A stretch of 64,000 bases of DNA from Mycobacterium sp. ITM-2016-00318 (GTDB taxonomy: Bacteria; Actinomycetota; Actinomycetes; Mycobacteriales; Mycobacteriaceae), in contig NZ_CP134400.1 in NCBI RefSeq assembly GCF_002968285.2, forward strand, positions 2,046,001 through 2,110,000, given 5' to 3'. This document shows positions 21,588-30,314 of the stretch, one piece after another. Under the pieces are notes generated by a model that was given only the letters and a program-made list of their open reading frames with translations, made no database searches and had not been told where the DNA came from. Numbering within the stretch: position 1 is the first letter of the stretch; every line of letters begins with the position of its first letter. The position numbers and the translations under genes are program-made.

Positions 21588-22427
21588 GTGAGCGGATCCA
21601 CGGACTCCCCAGACTCCTCAGCTGAGCGCACGCTCGACAACGACGCCGAGGCGACCGACGAGCAGGCCGACGAGGCCGACGACAAGAAGAAGCGCAAGGG
21701 CGGGGCACTCCGCGAGGCCGCAATTCTCGTGGTGATCGCGGTGGGTCTGTACTACCTCATGCTGACTTTCATCGCCCGGCCCTATCTCATCCCGTCGGAG
21801 TCCATGGAACCCACGCTGCACGGCTGCACAGGATGTGTCGGCGACCGCATCATGGTCGACAAGCTCACGTACCGGTTCACCGAGCCAAGGCCGGGCGACG
21901 TGGTCGTGTTCAAGGGGCCGCCGAACTGGAACGCCGGCTACAAGTCCATCCGCTCCGACAACCCCGCTGTGCGGTGGGTGCAGAATGCGCTCTCGTTCAT
22001 CGGCTTCGTCCCGCCGGACGAGAACGACCTCGTCAAACGGGTGATCGCGACCGGCGGCCAGACCGTGGAATGCCGTCAGAGCACCGGTCTGACCGTGGAC
22101 GGCAAGCGGCTCGACGAGCCGTATCTGGACCTTGCGACGATGAACGTGCCCGATCCCGACAAATACCGGTGCTTCGGGTTCGAGTTCGGGCCCGTCAAGG
22201 TGCCCGACGAGCGGGTGTGGGTGATGGGCGACAACCGCACGCATTCGGCCGATTCGCGGGTGCACTGCGTCGACAATCCGGCCGACTTCCAGAGCGGGAT
22301 CAAGTGCACCGGTGACCCGAACGCCGGAACCATTCCGCTGGACAACGTCATCGGAAAGGCGCGATTCATCGCCTGGCCGCCATCGCGATGGGGTGGGGTT
22401 AGCTCGGTGGATCCGCAGACGCAGTAG
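21588..22427 (+). CDS. lepB: Signal peptidase I
   Basis: A 279-residue membrane-bound serine protease that removes signal peptides from exported proteins. A charged Asp/Glu then Lys-rich N-terminus precedes one transmembrane helix (about residues 44-62). The catalytic serine is Ser72 (PSESMEPT) and the general base Lys150 ([11 protein letters not shown]). [11 protein letters not shown] forms the later conserved box. A cysteine-bearing insert (HGCTGCVGD) after the Ser box fits mycobacterial enzymes. GTG start at 21588. Its stop overlaps rnhB by one base. Confidence 0.96.
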   Translation: MSGSTDSPDSSAERTLDNDAEATDEQADEADDKKKRKGGALREAAILVVIAVGLYYLMLTFIARPYLIPSESMEPTLHGCTGCVGDRIMVDKLTYRFTEPRPGDVVVFKGPPNWNAGYKSIRSDNPAVRWVQNALSFIGFVPPDENDLVKRVIATGGQTVECRQSTGLTVDGKRLDEPYLDLATMNVPDPDKYRCFGFEFGPVKVPDERVWVMGDNRTHSADSRVHCVDNPADFQSGIKCTGDPNAGTIPLDNVIGKARFIAWPPSRWGGVSSVDPQTQ

Positions 22428-23149
22428 TGCCTGCGACCTGGCCGCCGCGAACGGTCATCCGCAAGTCCTCCGGGCTGCGCACGCTTGAGTCGGCGCTGTA
22501 CCGCTCCGGCCTCGGGCCTGTGGCCGGAGTCGACGAGGTCGGCCGCGGCGCCTGTGCCGGACCCCTGGTCGTCGCCGCGTGCGTGCTCGGGCCGAACAGG
22601 CTGGAGAGCCTGGCCGCGCTTGACGACTCGAAGAAGCTCACCGAAAAGGAACGCGAGCGGCTGTTTCCCTTCATCCGCCGGTACGCCGTGGCGTATCACG
22701 TGGTGTTCATCTCGTCGGCCGAGGTGGATCGCCGCGGGGTTCACGTGGCCAACATCGAGGGAATGCGACGGGCGATCGCGGGGCTGTCGCTGCGGCCGGG
22801 ATACGTGCTGAGCGACGGGTTCCGGGTACCCGGCCTCGCGGCGCCGTCCCTGCCGGTGGTGGGCGGCGACGCGGCGGCGGCCTGCATCGCCGCGGCGAGT
22901 GTGCTGGCGAAGGTCAGCCGCGATCGGCTGATGGTGAAGATGGAGGCAGAACATCCGGGCTACGGATTCGCCGACCACAAGGGCTACAGCACGCCGGCCC
23001 ACGGGGCCGCGCTCGCCCGACTCGGGCCGTGCAGCCAGCACAGATACTCGTTCATCAACGTTCGGAGGGTGGCCACGCCGACGGGCACCAAGGTCGTCAC
23101 CGAGCTCGTGGGTGACTGCCTACCGGAGCAGCGCGGCGAATTCGGGTAA
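22427..23149 (+). CDS. rnhB: Ribonuclease HII
   Basis: A 240-residue enzyme that nicks RNA-DNA hybrids at embedded ribonucleotides. The catalytic [11 protein letters not shown] motif is at residues 36-46 (Asp36, Glu37); the remaining acidic residues lie in LSDGF and in the [14 protein letters not shown] block. The GTG start shares one base with the lepB stop. Downstream 41 bases is the DUF2469 gene. The long C-terminal [20 protein letters not shown] tail is mycobacterial. Confidence 0.95.
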   Translation: MPATWPPRTVIRKSSGLRTLESALYRSGLGPVAGVDEVGRGACAGPLVVAACVLGPNRLESLAALDDSKKLTEKERERLFPFIRRYAVAYHVVFISSAEVDRRGVHVANIEGMRRAIAGLSLRPGYVLSDGFRVPGLAAPSLPVVGGDAAAACIAAASVLAKVSRDRLMVKMEAEHPGYGFADHKGYSTPAHGAALARLGPCSQHRYSFINVRRVATPTGTKVVTELVGDCLPEQRGEFG

Positions 23150-23190
23150 GGGAAGATGGTTCTAAACGATCACGAAGGACTGTTGAAGCG

Positions 23191-23496
23191 ATGAGTGCCG
23201 AAGATCTCGAGAAGTACGAGACCGAGATGGAGCTCTCGCTGTACCGCGAATATAAGGACATCGTGGGGCAGTTCAGCTACGTGGTGGAAACCGAGCGGCG
23301 GTTCTATCTGGCAAACAGCGTGGAGCTGGTGCCCCGCAACGCCGACGGCGAGGTGTACTTCGAGCTGCGGCTGGCCGACGCCTGGGTGTGGGACATGTAC
23401 CGACCCGCCCGGTTCGTCAAGCAGGTTCGGGTCATCACCTTCAAGGACGTGAACATCGAAGAGGTCGAGAAGCCGGAGCTGCGGCTGCCCGAGTAG
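23191..23496 (+). CDS. DUF2469 protein (Rv2901c orthologue)
   Basis: A 101-residue acidic protein, highly conserved in actinobacteria, of unknown function. It begins MSAEDLEKYETEMELSLYREY and contains YVVETERRFYLAN and WVWDMYRPARFVKQVRV. Its place next to rnhB and lepB is conserved from M. tuberculosis to streptomycetes. The ATG is preceded by a weak GAAGGAC-type site. No catalytic motif is obvious. Confidence 0.93.
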   Translation: MSAEDLEKYETEMELSLYREYKDIVGQFSYVVETERRFYLANSVELVPRNADGEVYFELRLADAWVWDMYRPARFVKQVRVITFKDVNIEEVEKPELRLPE

Positions 23497-23500
23497 CGGG

Positions 23501-24205
23501 TCAGCTTTCGGTCTCGTGCAGGTGCTCGCCGAAGAAGGCGAAGACCCGCGACCAGGCATCCTCCTCGGCCGCCGCGTTGTAGCCGAACCCGAAGATGCGG
23601 ACGAGCGGTTGGGCGGGCAGCTGGTTGGCGAAGCCGTGTCCGGCACCCGGATATGCCTTGATGTCGGCCGGGATGTCCATCTCGTCGACGGCCTTCTGCA
23701 GTTTGTCCGCCGCCCCGATACCGATGGGGTCGCGACGGCCGAAGCTGGCGACGATCGGGCAGGCCCCGTCGAGCGTCTCGCGCAGGTTGCGTGGCAGCGG
23801 CGTGCCGTAGAACGGCGCCGAGGCGCCGAAGCCCTTGGGGGACATCACGAGTGCAAATTGGCCGCCCATGCAGAAACCCGCGATGCTGACGGCGCCGGTG
23901 GCCTGCGGCATGGCGAGCAGGTGATCTCTGGTGGCCAGGATGTCGTCGAGCGCACGGCCGCGCTGGCTCAACAGCTCGCGAAAGACCCGGGTGATGCACC
24001 GGGCCCGCCCGCCGCGGGCGAACATGTTCGGCGTGATCGTGATGTACCCCGCGGCGGCCACCTTTCGGGAGATTCGCTCGTTGTCAGGTCCGTAGCCGAT
24101 CGCGTCGTGGACGATCACCACGCCCGGCCACGGTCCCATTCCGTCGGGAACGCTGCACAGCGCGTCGATCGGACCGTCGGGTGCGTTGATCGTGATGGTG
24201 TCCAC
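23501..24205 (-). CDS. Dienelactone hydrolase family protein
   Basis: A 234-residue alpha/beta hydrolase. The nucleophile is Cys112 in GFCMGG, as in true dienelactone hydrolases, with Asp159 (GRRDP) and His190 (GAGHGF) completing the triad. The oxyanion region VVIVHDAIG is present. The substrate is unknown; relatives open dienelactones from aromatic ring cleavage or act as carboxylesterases. Convergent with DUF2469, with four bases between the stops. It belongs to the accessory stretch not present at this place in M. tuberculosis. Confidence 0.88.
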   Translation of the reverse strand: MDTITINAPDGPIDALCSVPDGMGPWPGVVIVHDAIGYGPDNERISRKVAAAGYITITPNMFARGGRARCITRVFRELLSQRGRALDDILATRDHLLAMPQATGAVSIAGFCMGGQFALVMSPKGFGASAPFYGTPLPRNLRETLDGACPIVASFGRRDPIGIGAADKLQKAVDEMDIPADIKAYPGAGHGFANQLPAQPLVRIFGFGYNAAAEEDAWSRVFAFFGEHLHETES

Positions 24206-24298
24206 GCTGCCAATCTAACGGCGACGCCGAGCGTGGGCCTTGTGTACGGAAAAGGCCCGAACTCCTGACCTCAGGCACACGCGCGATGTCGGGCATCG

Positions 24299-25489
24299 TC
24301 ACGACAACTGGGTGGCGATCTCGTCGAACGCGGCGATCGTCGGGAACAACTTCCCAGGGTCTTCGGGCAGCGGCCAGCTCGACAGCTTGGCGGCGACCAT
24401 ATCGGCTGCGCGGTTGACGTAGATCAACTGGCCGTGAATCCCGGTGCACACCAGCACGTTGTTGCCCGGATACGGGAACCAGACCTGGTTGCGGTACATC
24501 CCGCCCGGCATTCCGGTGTCGCGCGGGCTGGCTGCGAACGCCGTTCGTGAGTCGAGCCCGCCCGCGAACGTGTCGGCGATCCACGACAACGAGACCACAC
24601 GTTCGCCCGTCGCCGATGTGCCGCCGTTGAGGAACAGCGAACCGACTCGCACCAGGTCGGACATGCACGCGTTGATGCCGCCGTCGAACATGCCGGTGCC
24701 GACGGAGTCGACGCCGATCGACGCGTTGATGCGCGCCCCGAGTTTGGACCACAGCAGCTGCGACATCAGCTCGGGCATGCGCATCCCGCCCGCCGCCTCG
24801 CAGATCCAGCCGAGCACATCGGTTTCGCAGGACCGGTATTCGAACGGCCCGCCGTGGGGTGACTTCTGCCGCAGTGAGACCAGGAAGTCGTACATCGTCG
24901 ACGGCAGGTCGGCCACCGTTCGCGGTGCCCATCCGATGGCCTGCTCTATCAGACGCACCTCGGCCATCGGGTCCTGGTAGTCCTCGGAGAACTTGATGCC
25001 CGAGCGCATGTCGAGCAGGTTGCGCACTGTGGCCCCCGCATAGCCGGACTCGGCGAGCGCGGGCACATAGTGGGTCACCGGGGCGTCGGGATTCACGGCG
25101 CCGCTGCTTACGAGCGCACCGACGACCGTCGCTACCAGCGTCTTGCTCACCGACATCAGAATGTGTGGCGAGTCGGCCGTCATGCCGCCGTAGTAGTGCT
25201 CGCCGAGCAGCTTGCCGTGCTGGGTGACCATCCAGCCGTCGGTGATGGTCGCATCCATCACCTCGCCGACGGTCGTCCGCCTGCCGTTCGTCCGGTCGTA
25301 CAGCGGGATGCCGGCCAGCTCCGTCGGGGCCTGCGACATCTCGGCGACCGGGCCGGTCCCGCGGGAGATCACCGCGGTGGGCAGGAATTCGGCGACGTGC
25401 TGAAACGCCCAGTGCAGCTGGGGGGCCGACTGCCAGTTGGCCAGCGTCACGCCCGGCGGCACCCGTCCGGTGTCGCCTCCGAGAGCCAT
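24299..25489 (-). CDS. Serine hydrolase, beta-lactamase/class C esterase family
   Basis: A 396-residue cytosolic-looking protein of the beta-lactamase-related family (EstB/6-aminohexanoate hydrolase type). The nucleophile motif is SVSK (Ser113-Lys116), followed by the LLDMRSGIKF signature and a tyrosine motif in FEYRSCETDVLGW. The frame is open for 96 more codons upstream, but those encode the C-terminus of a cytochrome P450, so I place the start at ATG 25489 (reading ALGGDTGRVPPG); no strong ribosome site is seen. Lying directly after a P450 remnant in one frame suggests the two once formed an operon. Substrate unknown. Confidence 0.8.
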   Translation of the reverse strand: MALGGDTGRVPPGVTLANWQSAPQLHWAFQHVAEFLPTAVISRGTGPVAEMSQAPTELAGIPLYDRTNGRRTTVGEVMDATITDGWMVTQHGKLLGEHYYGGMTADSPHILMSVSKTLVATVVGALVSSGAVNPDAPVTHYVPALAESGYAGATVRNLLDMRSGIKFSEDYQDPMAEVRLIEQAIGWAPRTVADLPSTMYDFLVSLRQKSPHGGPFEYRSCETDVLGWICEAAGGMRMPELMSQLLWSKLGARINASIGVDSVGTGMFDGGINACMSDLVRVGSLFLNGGTSATGERVVSLSWIADTFAGGLDSRTAFAASPRDTGMPGGMYRNQVWFPYPGNNVLVCTGIHGQLIYVNRAADMVAAKLSSWPLPEDPGKLFPTIAAFDEIATQLS

Positions 25490-25494
25490 GGCGA

Positions 25495-26475
25495 CGACTG
25501 TAGTGGCCCAGCTGCTCAGCCGGGCCACCGCTTTTTCCGACGGTGGGTGCACAGACCTGCGCGGGTTGCGTGTGCGCGTGCACGACACCTGGAGTGTCAT
25601 CTCCCGGTGGGGAAGGGTGGCGATGCCGCGGGGCACAGCACGGGGCGGTTTGCGCCTTCGTTCGGTGCGGGACACCGTCAGGTCGACGTCACCCATGATG
25701 GTGCCGATCGCGATCGTGAGCTCGTTGTGCGCGAACGCCGCTCCTGGACAGCGCCGGTAACCTCCGCCGAACGGCACGTATTCGAAGGGGTCGGGGTGCG
25801 GTCCAGGAACCGATCGGGATTGAATCGTTCCGGGTCGCGCCAGATGGATGGGTTGGAATGCAATGCAGGAACGGCGGTCCGACGATATCGCCGGCCCGGC
25901 ATTTCCTTCCGATGACGGTTCGCGGCTCCGCGAGTTTGCGGTGCGGTGTTGGCGTTCAACAACTCCGACACCACCCGTTCGAATGCGTCGCTGCCTGAGC
26001 CGGGTGCGACACCGAGAACGGTTTGGATGATGATCCGCTTCGTGATCGCCTGCGAGATGTGGTGAAGCCGCACCCGATCGCCCTGTCGCAACTGCTGCGA
26101 GTCAGTCGCGACGGCGTGCGCCATCGCGCGAGCCCGATCACGTATCTGGGCACCGCGAAAGGCGGGGGACAGGTGCCGGCGCTGACGTCGGTGCTGTTCA
26201 CCTGAGGTCAGGATCACCGAGGACGGCCCGACGATCGGTTCGATGGGGTTCGGTGTCGGCGCGCACAGCACATCGCGCGGCAACGTCAGGATCTCGCGCG
26301 CGCCCTCGGCTGTCGCGACGAAGTGGACACGGCCCATGCCGGGAAAGATGACGGTGAACGGTTCGGTGCGCTCCGCACACTCGCGCATGACGCCGTCAGG
26401 GTCGAAGCCGGCGCGCAAGGACCGCCACCAGTCCCCGCACCAGCGCGTGAGCGCGCCCGGCCAACGTGTCTGCAC
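25495..26475 (-). pseudogene. Cytochrome P450, degraded (internal deletion plus frameshifts)
   Basis: The first ~190 codons from a GTG at 26475 read as a P450 N-terminal half (FTVIFPGMGRVHFVATAEG, SGEQHRRQRRHLSPAF helix C). After SELLNANT near 25965 the frame breaks: the I-helix with its oxygen-binding Thr and the K-helix E-x-x-R are absent. Pieces of the later part survive in different frames, namely WRDPERFNPDRFLD near 25810-25850 and, one frame over, PFEYVPFGGGYRRCPGAAF with the haem cysteine (25730-25790). A loss of one base near 25800 explains the last shift. The tail reads straight into the serine hydrolase. No functional P450 can be made. Confidence 0.85.
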
Positions 26476-26559
26476 ATCTGACTACGACGACTGTGTGCAG
26501 CCCAGGGTTCGGGTTACCTCGCTCACACCGACGGTTACGCATTTGCCGAGAGGTTCGCG

Positions 26560-27162
26560 TCAGTCGAGCCGCAGTCCGTTCAGCACGTGGCTCAACTCGG
26601 CAAGCGCCCTGCGGTGAGCCGCCTTCTGGTTGTCGGCCCGCGCGACGTTCATCGATGTCTCGCACAGGGCGCCGTAGAGGAACACGGCAAGGGGTGTGGC
26701 AGGCCGTGGCGCGATCCGGCCCGCCTCCACCGCCTGGAGGATGGCGGTCTCCATCATCTCCATCATCGGGGCCTCTATGCGGCGCACGCCTTCCCATCCC
26801 ACCGCCGCGAGCGCGTCGAGCAGCATGATCCGTTGCAGTCCCGGCTCGAGGCACTCCTCCAGGAAGGCCCGGCAGCACGCCTCGAACGCGTCCCACGGGT
26901 CACGCTTGGACGCGTAGACCTCGGGCATCACCGCGCACAGGCGGTCGACCTCGCGTGCGAACACAGCCTCGAACAGCTGCGGTTTGCCCTCGAAGTGGTG
27001 ATAAACGGCGCCTTTGGTGACGCGGGCTTTGGCCGCCACCGCATCAAGCGAGGTGTCCGCGTATCCGTTTCGGGCGAAAAGTTCGCGCGCGGCGTCGACG
27101 AGCGCGGTGATCGTCGCCTCGGTGCGCTCCGACTGAGTTCGTCTTGCCTGCTTGGTCGGCAC
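26560..27162 (-). CDS. TetR family transcriptional regulator
   Basis: A repressor of about 200 residues. The N-terminal helix-turn-helix is typical: ITALVDAARELFARNGYADTSLDAVAAKARVTKGAVYHHF. The C-terminal ligand-binding half is all-helical (CCRAFLEECLEPGLQRI). I choose GTG 27162 (VPTKQARRTQSERTEA); the frame opens at 27189. It lies downstream of the DUF3237 gene and the broken SnoaL gene on the same strand. A 7-bp-arm palindrome sits before that operon and is the natural candidate for its operator. Ligand unknown. Confidence 0.9.
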   Translation of the reverse strand: MPTKQARRTQSERTEATITALVDAARELFARNGYADTSLDAVAAKARVTKGAVYHHFEGKPQLFEAVFAREVDRLCAVMPEVYASKRDPWDAFEACCRAFLEECLEPGLQRIMLLDALAAVGWEGVRRIEAPMMEMMETAILQAVEAGRIAPRPATPLAVFLYGALCETSMNVARADNQKAAHRRALAELSHVLNGLRLD

Positions 27163-27213
27163 GAACTCACGATAACGGCTGCTCAGCAACGGCCTGCTCC
27201 AACCCGCGCCGGG

Positions 27214-27720
27214 TCACAGAACCCGGTAGATGCGGTAGTCGATGTGATCGGGCGACAGCACGTTGTAGCCCACGGCGACAATCTCGTTCAGCCACGTGTA
27301 CCGCTCGTCGGCGGTCTCGAACTTCGGGGTCGTGCGCACATAGGTCTGCTCGAATCCCAGCACCTCGCCCGCCGCGAGCCGCTCGAGGCCGTCGGCGGGA
27401 ATCTTGATCACACCTCTGGTCTGGTAGTGGATGAGGGCGCCGTCGTGAGTGCGCAGCGTCGCGCGGACGTCTATCCGGCCCACCTGGTCGGTGCCCACAA
27501 GCAGCCAATCCCCGCCACCGGGCAATATCTCGCCGCGTAGCCGCGGCCCGTCGATGACGCCGCCTCGTGCGATGAAAGTCAGCCTGGTGCCCACCGCCGT
27601 TGGAATCATTTGTGCAGGTTGAAGATCGACGTGCATGTCGAAGAGATGCTCGGCAGGTAACCGGTCGAACAGTGGAAGCTGCTCGGCTGGGCTGCCACTC
27701 TCGGTGGCGATGGCGGTCAT
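27214..27720 (-). CDS. DUF3237 domain protein
   Basis: A 168-residue protein matching the DUF3237 family of small beta-barrel proteins: GTRLTFIARGGVIDGPRLRGEILPGGGDW, then DVRATLRTHDGALIHYQTRGV and a closing WLNEIVAVGYN. No catalytic activity is established for the family. It starts with ATG overlapping the stop of the upstream SnoaL pseudogene (ATGA), so the three genes SnoaL-DUF3237-tetR form one transcription unit. The association with a SnoaL-like partner suggests a shared small-molecule substrate, an inference only. Confidence 0.85.
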   Translation of the reverse strand: MTAIATESGSPAEQLPLFDRLPAEHLFDMHVDLQPAQMIPTAVGTRLTFIARGGVIDGPRLRGEILPGGGDWLLVGTDQVGRIDVRATLRTHDGALIHYQTRGVIKIPADGLERLAAGEVLGFEQTYVRTTPKFETADERYTWLNEIVAVGYNVLSPDHIDYRIYRVL

Positions 27721-28112
27721 CGGTTCGCGGCCTCCATTGCGGCCTGCAGTTGGACCGAGTCGATGAACGTGTCCTTGCGCGCGACGAGGCCGTCGGGGGA
27801 GACCACGACGATATCGAGGCAGTCGAAACGGATGTCGCCCGAGATCAGCGCCCAGTCAAGCACCCAGTGGTCGTCTCCGTAGAACACTCGATACGTCTCG
27901 AACGCGAAGTCGGGGAACAACTCGAACAGTTGCGAGAAGGTGGCGCGGACGGCATCGCGTCCGTCGACAGGATCGCCGCCGGTGTGTGTCCAGAACCGGG
28001 TGTCTTAGGTGTGCAAGGCGACGATCGCGTCCGGATCGCGCTTCGCCCATGCGGCGAAATAGCGCTCGGAGGTCGCTTTGATGTCAATGGCGGCAGCGGC
28101 GGTGGGGGACAT
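27717..28112 (-). pseudogene. SnoaL-like protein interrupted by one nonsense codon
   Basis: Reading from ATG 28112 gives 35 codons of a SnoaL/NTF2-like protein (MSPTAAAAIDIKATSERYFA, then KRDPDAIVALHT). A TAA follows at codon 36 (28007-28005), then in the same frame DTRFWTHTGGDPVDGRDAV and 95 codons ending EAANR at 27717. SnoaL relatives usually have Glu or Pro here before D-x-x-F, so a GAA to TAA change explains the break. No other lesion is present, so this may be a very recent mutation, a sequencing error or a rare recoded stop. Downstream genes remain intact and coupled. Confidence 0.85.
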
Positions 28113-28145
28113 GAGGGCTCCGATCTCGCGATGATACATACTCTA

Positions 28146-28163
28146 GGTAGGTAATAACCTACC
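28146..28163. promoter_or_regulatory. Palindromic operator, probable TetR site
   Basis: GGTAGGT-AATA-ACCTACC, two perfect 7-bp arms around 4 bp, lies 34 bases upstream of the SnoaL start and between it and the end of the methyltransferase gene. Size and position fit the operator of the TetR regulator encoded two genes downstream, giving autorepression. Confidence 0.6.
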
Positions 28164-28201
28164 ACGGGTATGCAATTTGTCCATCCCGATGGGTCGCGAG
28201 G

Positions 28202-29308
28202 TCAGCGTTTGAAGCCGTACACCATCGACGTCGGACCGATGAGGTGTCGCACCTTGATGTCTTGAAATCCACTGAAGAGCAATGATTCCGCGCACTCAGA
28301 GGTGGTGGATTCATAGCCGTCACGCGTCTCGAGCATGATGTTGAGGCTCGACAACAAGCTGTGGAAGCGGTTCTTCGACCGGCCGGGCATGGGCATCGCG
28401 TCGTAGACGATCAGCGCACCTCCGGAAGGCAGAGCCTCGCGCGCCTTGCACACCAGTTCGCGCCTGCCGTCGTGGCTCTGCCCGTGGAAGACGTGTCCGA
28501 AGGACAGCACGTCGGCGGCCGGCAGCGGGCCTTCGAAGAAGTCGCCTGCGGCGAACCCGAGCCGGTCGTGAAGGCCGAACGACTTCACGTAGTCGGTGAA
28601 GACCGGCTCGACGACGGGAAGGTCGAAGCCCGTGCCGTGCAGGTGTGGGTGGGTCAGTGCGACCCGCACCGCCAACGCACCCTGCGCGCAGCCGACATCG
28701 GCGAACGTCGCGAAGCGTTTCCACGGAAAGCGGGCAGCCAGCAGCGTGACTTCCCCGGTGGAGATGCCCGTCATTCCGGACAGAAACCTCCTGAGTGCGA
28801 CTGGGTCGCGGTAGAGGACGTCGAAGAACTCGTTCCCGTCGTGCTCCTCGACGGCCGCGGGGACACCCGTCTGCAGCAGATCGTCGAGGCCGGACCAGAG
28901 GTCGTACAGCCGCGTGCTCGACAGTTCCATCAAGCCGCCGATGTAGGTCGACTTGTGCCGGTCGAGGAACGTCGACGCCCGCAGCGTGTTCGCATATCGG
29001 CCCGCCCTGTCGCGCCGAAGCAGGCCCGCGGCGACCAGCGCGTCGAGTGCGGTCGCTGCGGCCCGCGGGTGCCAACCGAGTCGTTCGGTCAGCTCTCCCG
29101 CCGACATCGGCCCCTGCGCCAGCAGCGTGAACACGCCTTTCTCGACGGCCGTCATGACCAGCCGCGACGACCAGAACGCCATCCCGCTCTCGATGATGTC
29201 CTGCGGATTGACCAACCTGCGCAGTAGCGCGGACACCACCGGGTTCTGAAAGGCGCGCATCAACCGACGTTCACGCTGCACATCGACTGTGGACCTGTCA
29301 TCTGACAT
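28202..29308 (-). CDS. SAM-dependent O-methyltransferase (family 2 type)
   Basis: A 368-residue protein with the two-part plan of plant-type/antibiotic O-methyltransferases. An N-terminal winged-helix dimerisation domain covers about residues 40-110 (EKGVFTLLAQGPMSAGELTERLG). The Rossmann domain carries the AdoMet motif FADVGCAQGALA at about 205-216, then GFDLP and AGDFFEG. The expected catalytic His lies in GHVFHGQSHDGR. GGAGG (29315-29319) sits just upstream of the ATG. Relatives methylate polyketides, phenols or isoprenoid quinone-like compounds; the substrate here cannot be told. It is divergent from the HAD gene across 68 bp. Confidence 0.87.
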   Translation of the reverse strand: MSDDRSTVDVQRERRLMRAFQNPVVSALLRRLVNPQDIIESGMAFWSSRLVMTAVEKGVFTLLAQGPMSAGELTERLGWHPRAAATALDALVAAGLLRRDRAGRYANTLRASTFLDRHKSTYIGGLMELSSTRLYDLWSGLDDLLQTGVPAAVEEHDGNEFFDVLYRDPVALRRFLSGMTGISTGEVTLLAARFPWKRFATFADVGCAQGALAVRVALTHPHLHGTGFDLPVVEPVFTDYVKSFGLHDRLGFAAGDFFEGPLPAADVLSFGHVFHGQSHDGRRELVCKAREALPSGGALIVYDAMPMPGRSKNRFHSLLSSLNIMLETRDGYESTTSECAESLLFSGFQDIKVRHLIGPTSMVYGFKR

Positions 29309-29376
29309 ATCGCACCTCCGCTCCTTGATTGTCGCGAAGGCCGGAACCGGCCGAACGGAATTGGCAGACTAGGCGG

Positions 29377-30150
29377 GTGGAATCCGCGCGCCACTGCTGG
29401 CTGACCGATATGGACGGTGTTCTCGTCCACGAGGATCGTGCTCTGACGGGGGCCGCCGAGTTCCTGCAACGACTCGTGGAGAAGAAGCGCCCCTTCCTCG
29501 TCCTGACCAACAACTCGATCTTCACCCCGCGCGACCTTTCGGCGCGGTTGGCCCGATCCGGCCTGTCGGTGCCGGAGTCGGCGATCTGGACATCGGCGCT
29601 GGCCACGGCGGACTTTCTCGGCGACCAGCTGCCCGGCGGGTCGGCCTACGTCATCGGGGAGGCGGGGCTGACGACCGCTCTGCACGAGGTCGGCTACACG
29701 CTCACCGATGTCGCGCCGGACTTCGTCGTGCTCGGCGAAACGCGCACCTACTCGTTCGAGGCGATCACCAAGGCGATCCGGCTGATCCTGGCAGGCGCTC
29801 GGTTCATCGCGACCAATCCCGACGTCACCGGACCGTCGGCAGAAGGCCCGACGCCCGCCACGGGTTCGGTCGCGGCGATGATCACCAAGGCCACCGGGCG
29901 GGAGCCCTACTTCGTGGGCAAGCCCAACCCGATGATGTTCCGCAGCGCGCTCAACCGCATCGAGGCGCACTCCGAGGACACCTACATGGTGGGTGACCGG
30001 ATGGACACCGATGTCGTGGCCGGAATCGAGGCCGGCTTGGAGACCATCCTGGTCTTGACCGGGTCGACGACGCGCGACGAGGTCGAGCGGTATCCGTTCC
30101 GGCCCAGCCGCATCCTGCCGAGCATCGCAGAAGCCATCGAGCTGGTGTGA
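29377..30150 (+). CDS. HAD-superfamily phosphatase, NagD type
   Basis: A 257-residue HAD hydrolase of subclass IIA. Motif I is DMDGVLVHE with the nucleophile Asp near residue 11; motif II is VLTNNS; the Lys is in FVGKPNPMMF; motif III is MVGDRMDTDV. Start chosen at GTG 29377 (VESARHCWLTDMDGV); the frame opens 48 bases earlier. Members dephosphorylate small metabolites such as nucleotides, sugar phosphates or 4-nitrophenyl phosphate. First gene of a tightly spaced six-gene operon; its stop overlaps the next ORF (GTGA). Confidence 0.88.
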   Translation: MESARHCWLTDMDGVLVHEDRALTGAAEFLQRLVEKKRPFLVLTNNSIFTPRDLSARLARSGLSVPESAIWTSALATADFLGDQLPGGSAYVIGEAGLTTALHEVGYTLTDVAPDFVVLGETRTYSFEAITKAIRLILAGARFIATNPDVTGPSAEGPTPATGSVAAMITKATGREPYFVGKPNPMMFRSALNRIEAHSEDTYMVGDRMDTDVVAGIEAGLETILVLTGSTTRDEVERYPFRPSRILPSIAEAIELV

Positions 30151-30311
30151 TTCCGTCGATCGGCGCCAGAGGTCCTGGCCGAAAGGCCAAGAACGAGATT
30201 TTCGACGGCGCCACCCCATACACGACCTATGTTCGGGGAGTGATCGTCGACGGGGACCGCGGAGTGCTGCTGACCGGCAGGGACGACAGCGCGCTGATCA
30301 CGGAGGGTTAG
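30147..30311 (+). CDS. Small ORF, 54 residues, unknown
   Basis: A GTG-started frame that shares four bases with the end of the HAD gene (GTGA) and stops three bases before the ureohydrolase start. The 54-residue product has a positive N-terminal third (ARGPGRKAKNE) and a GVIVDGDRGVLLTG strand-turn-strand pattern. I recognise no family. Tight packing on both sides argues for translation, while its shortness leaves open that it is only a translational bridge. Confidence 0.45.
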   Translation: MIPSIGARGPGRKAKNEIFDGATPYTTYVRGVIVDGDRGVLLTGRDDSALITEG

Positions 30312-30314
30312 CCG

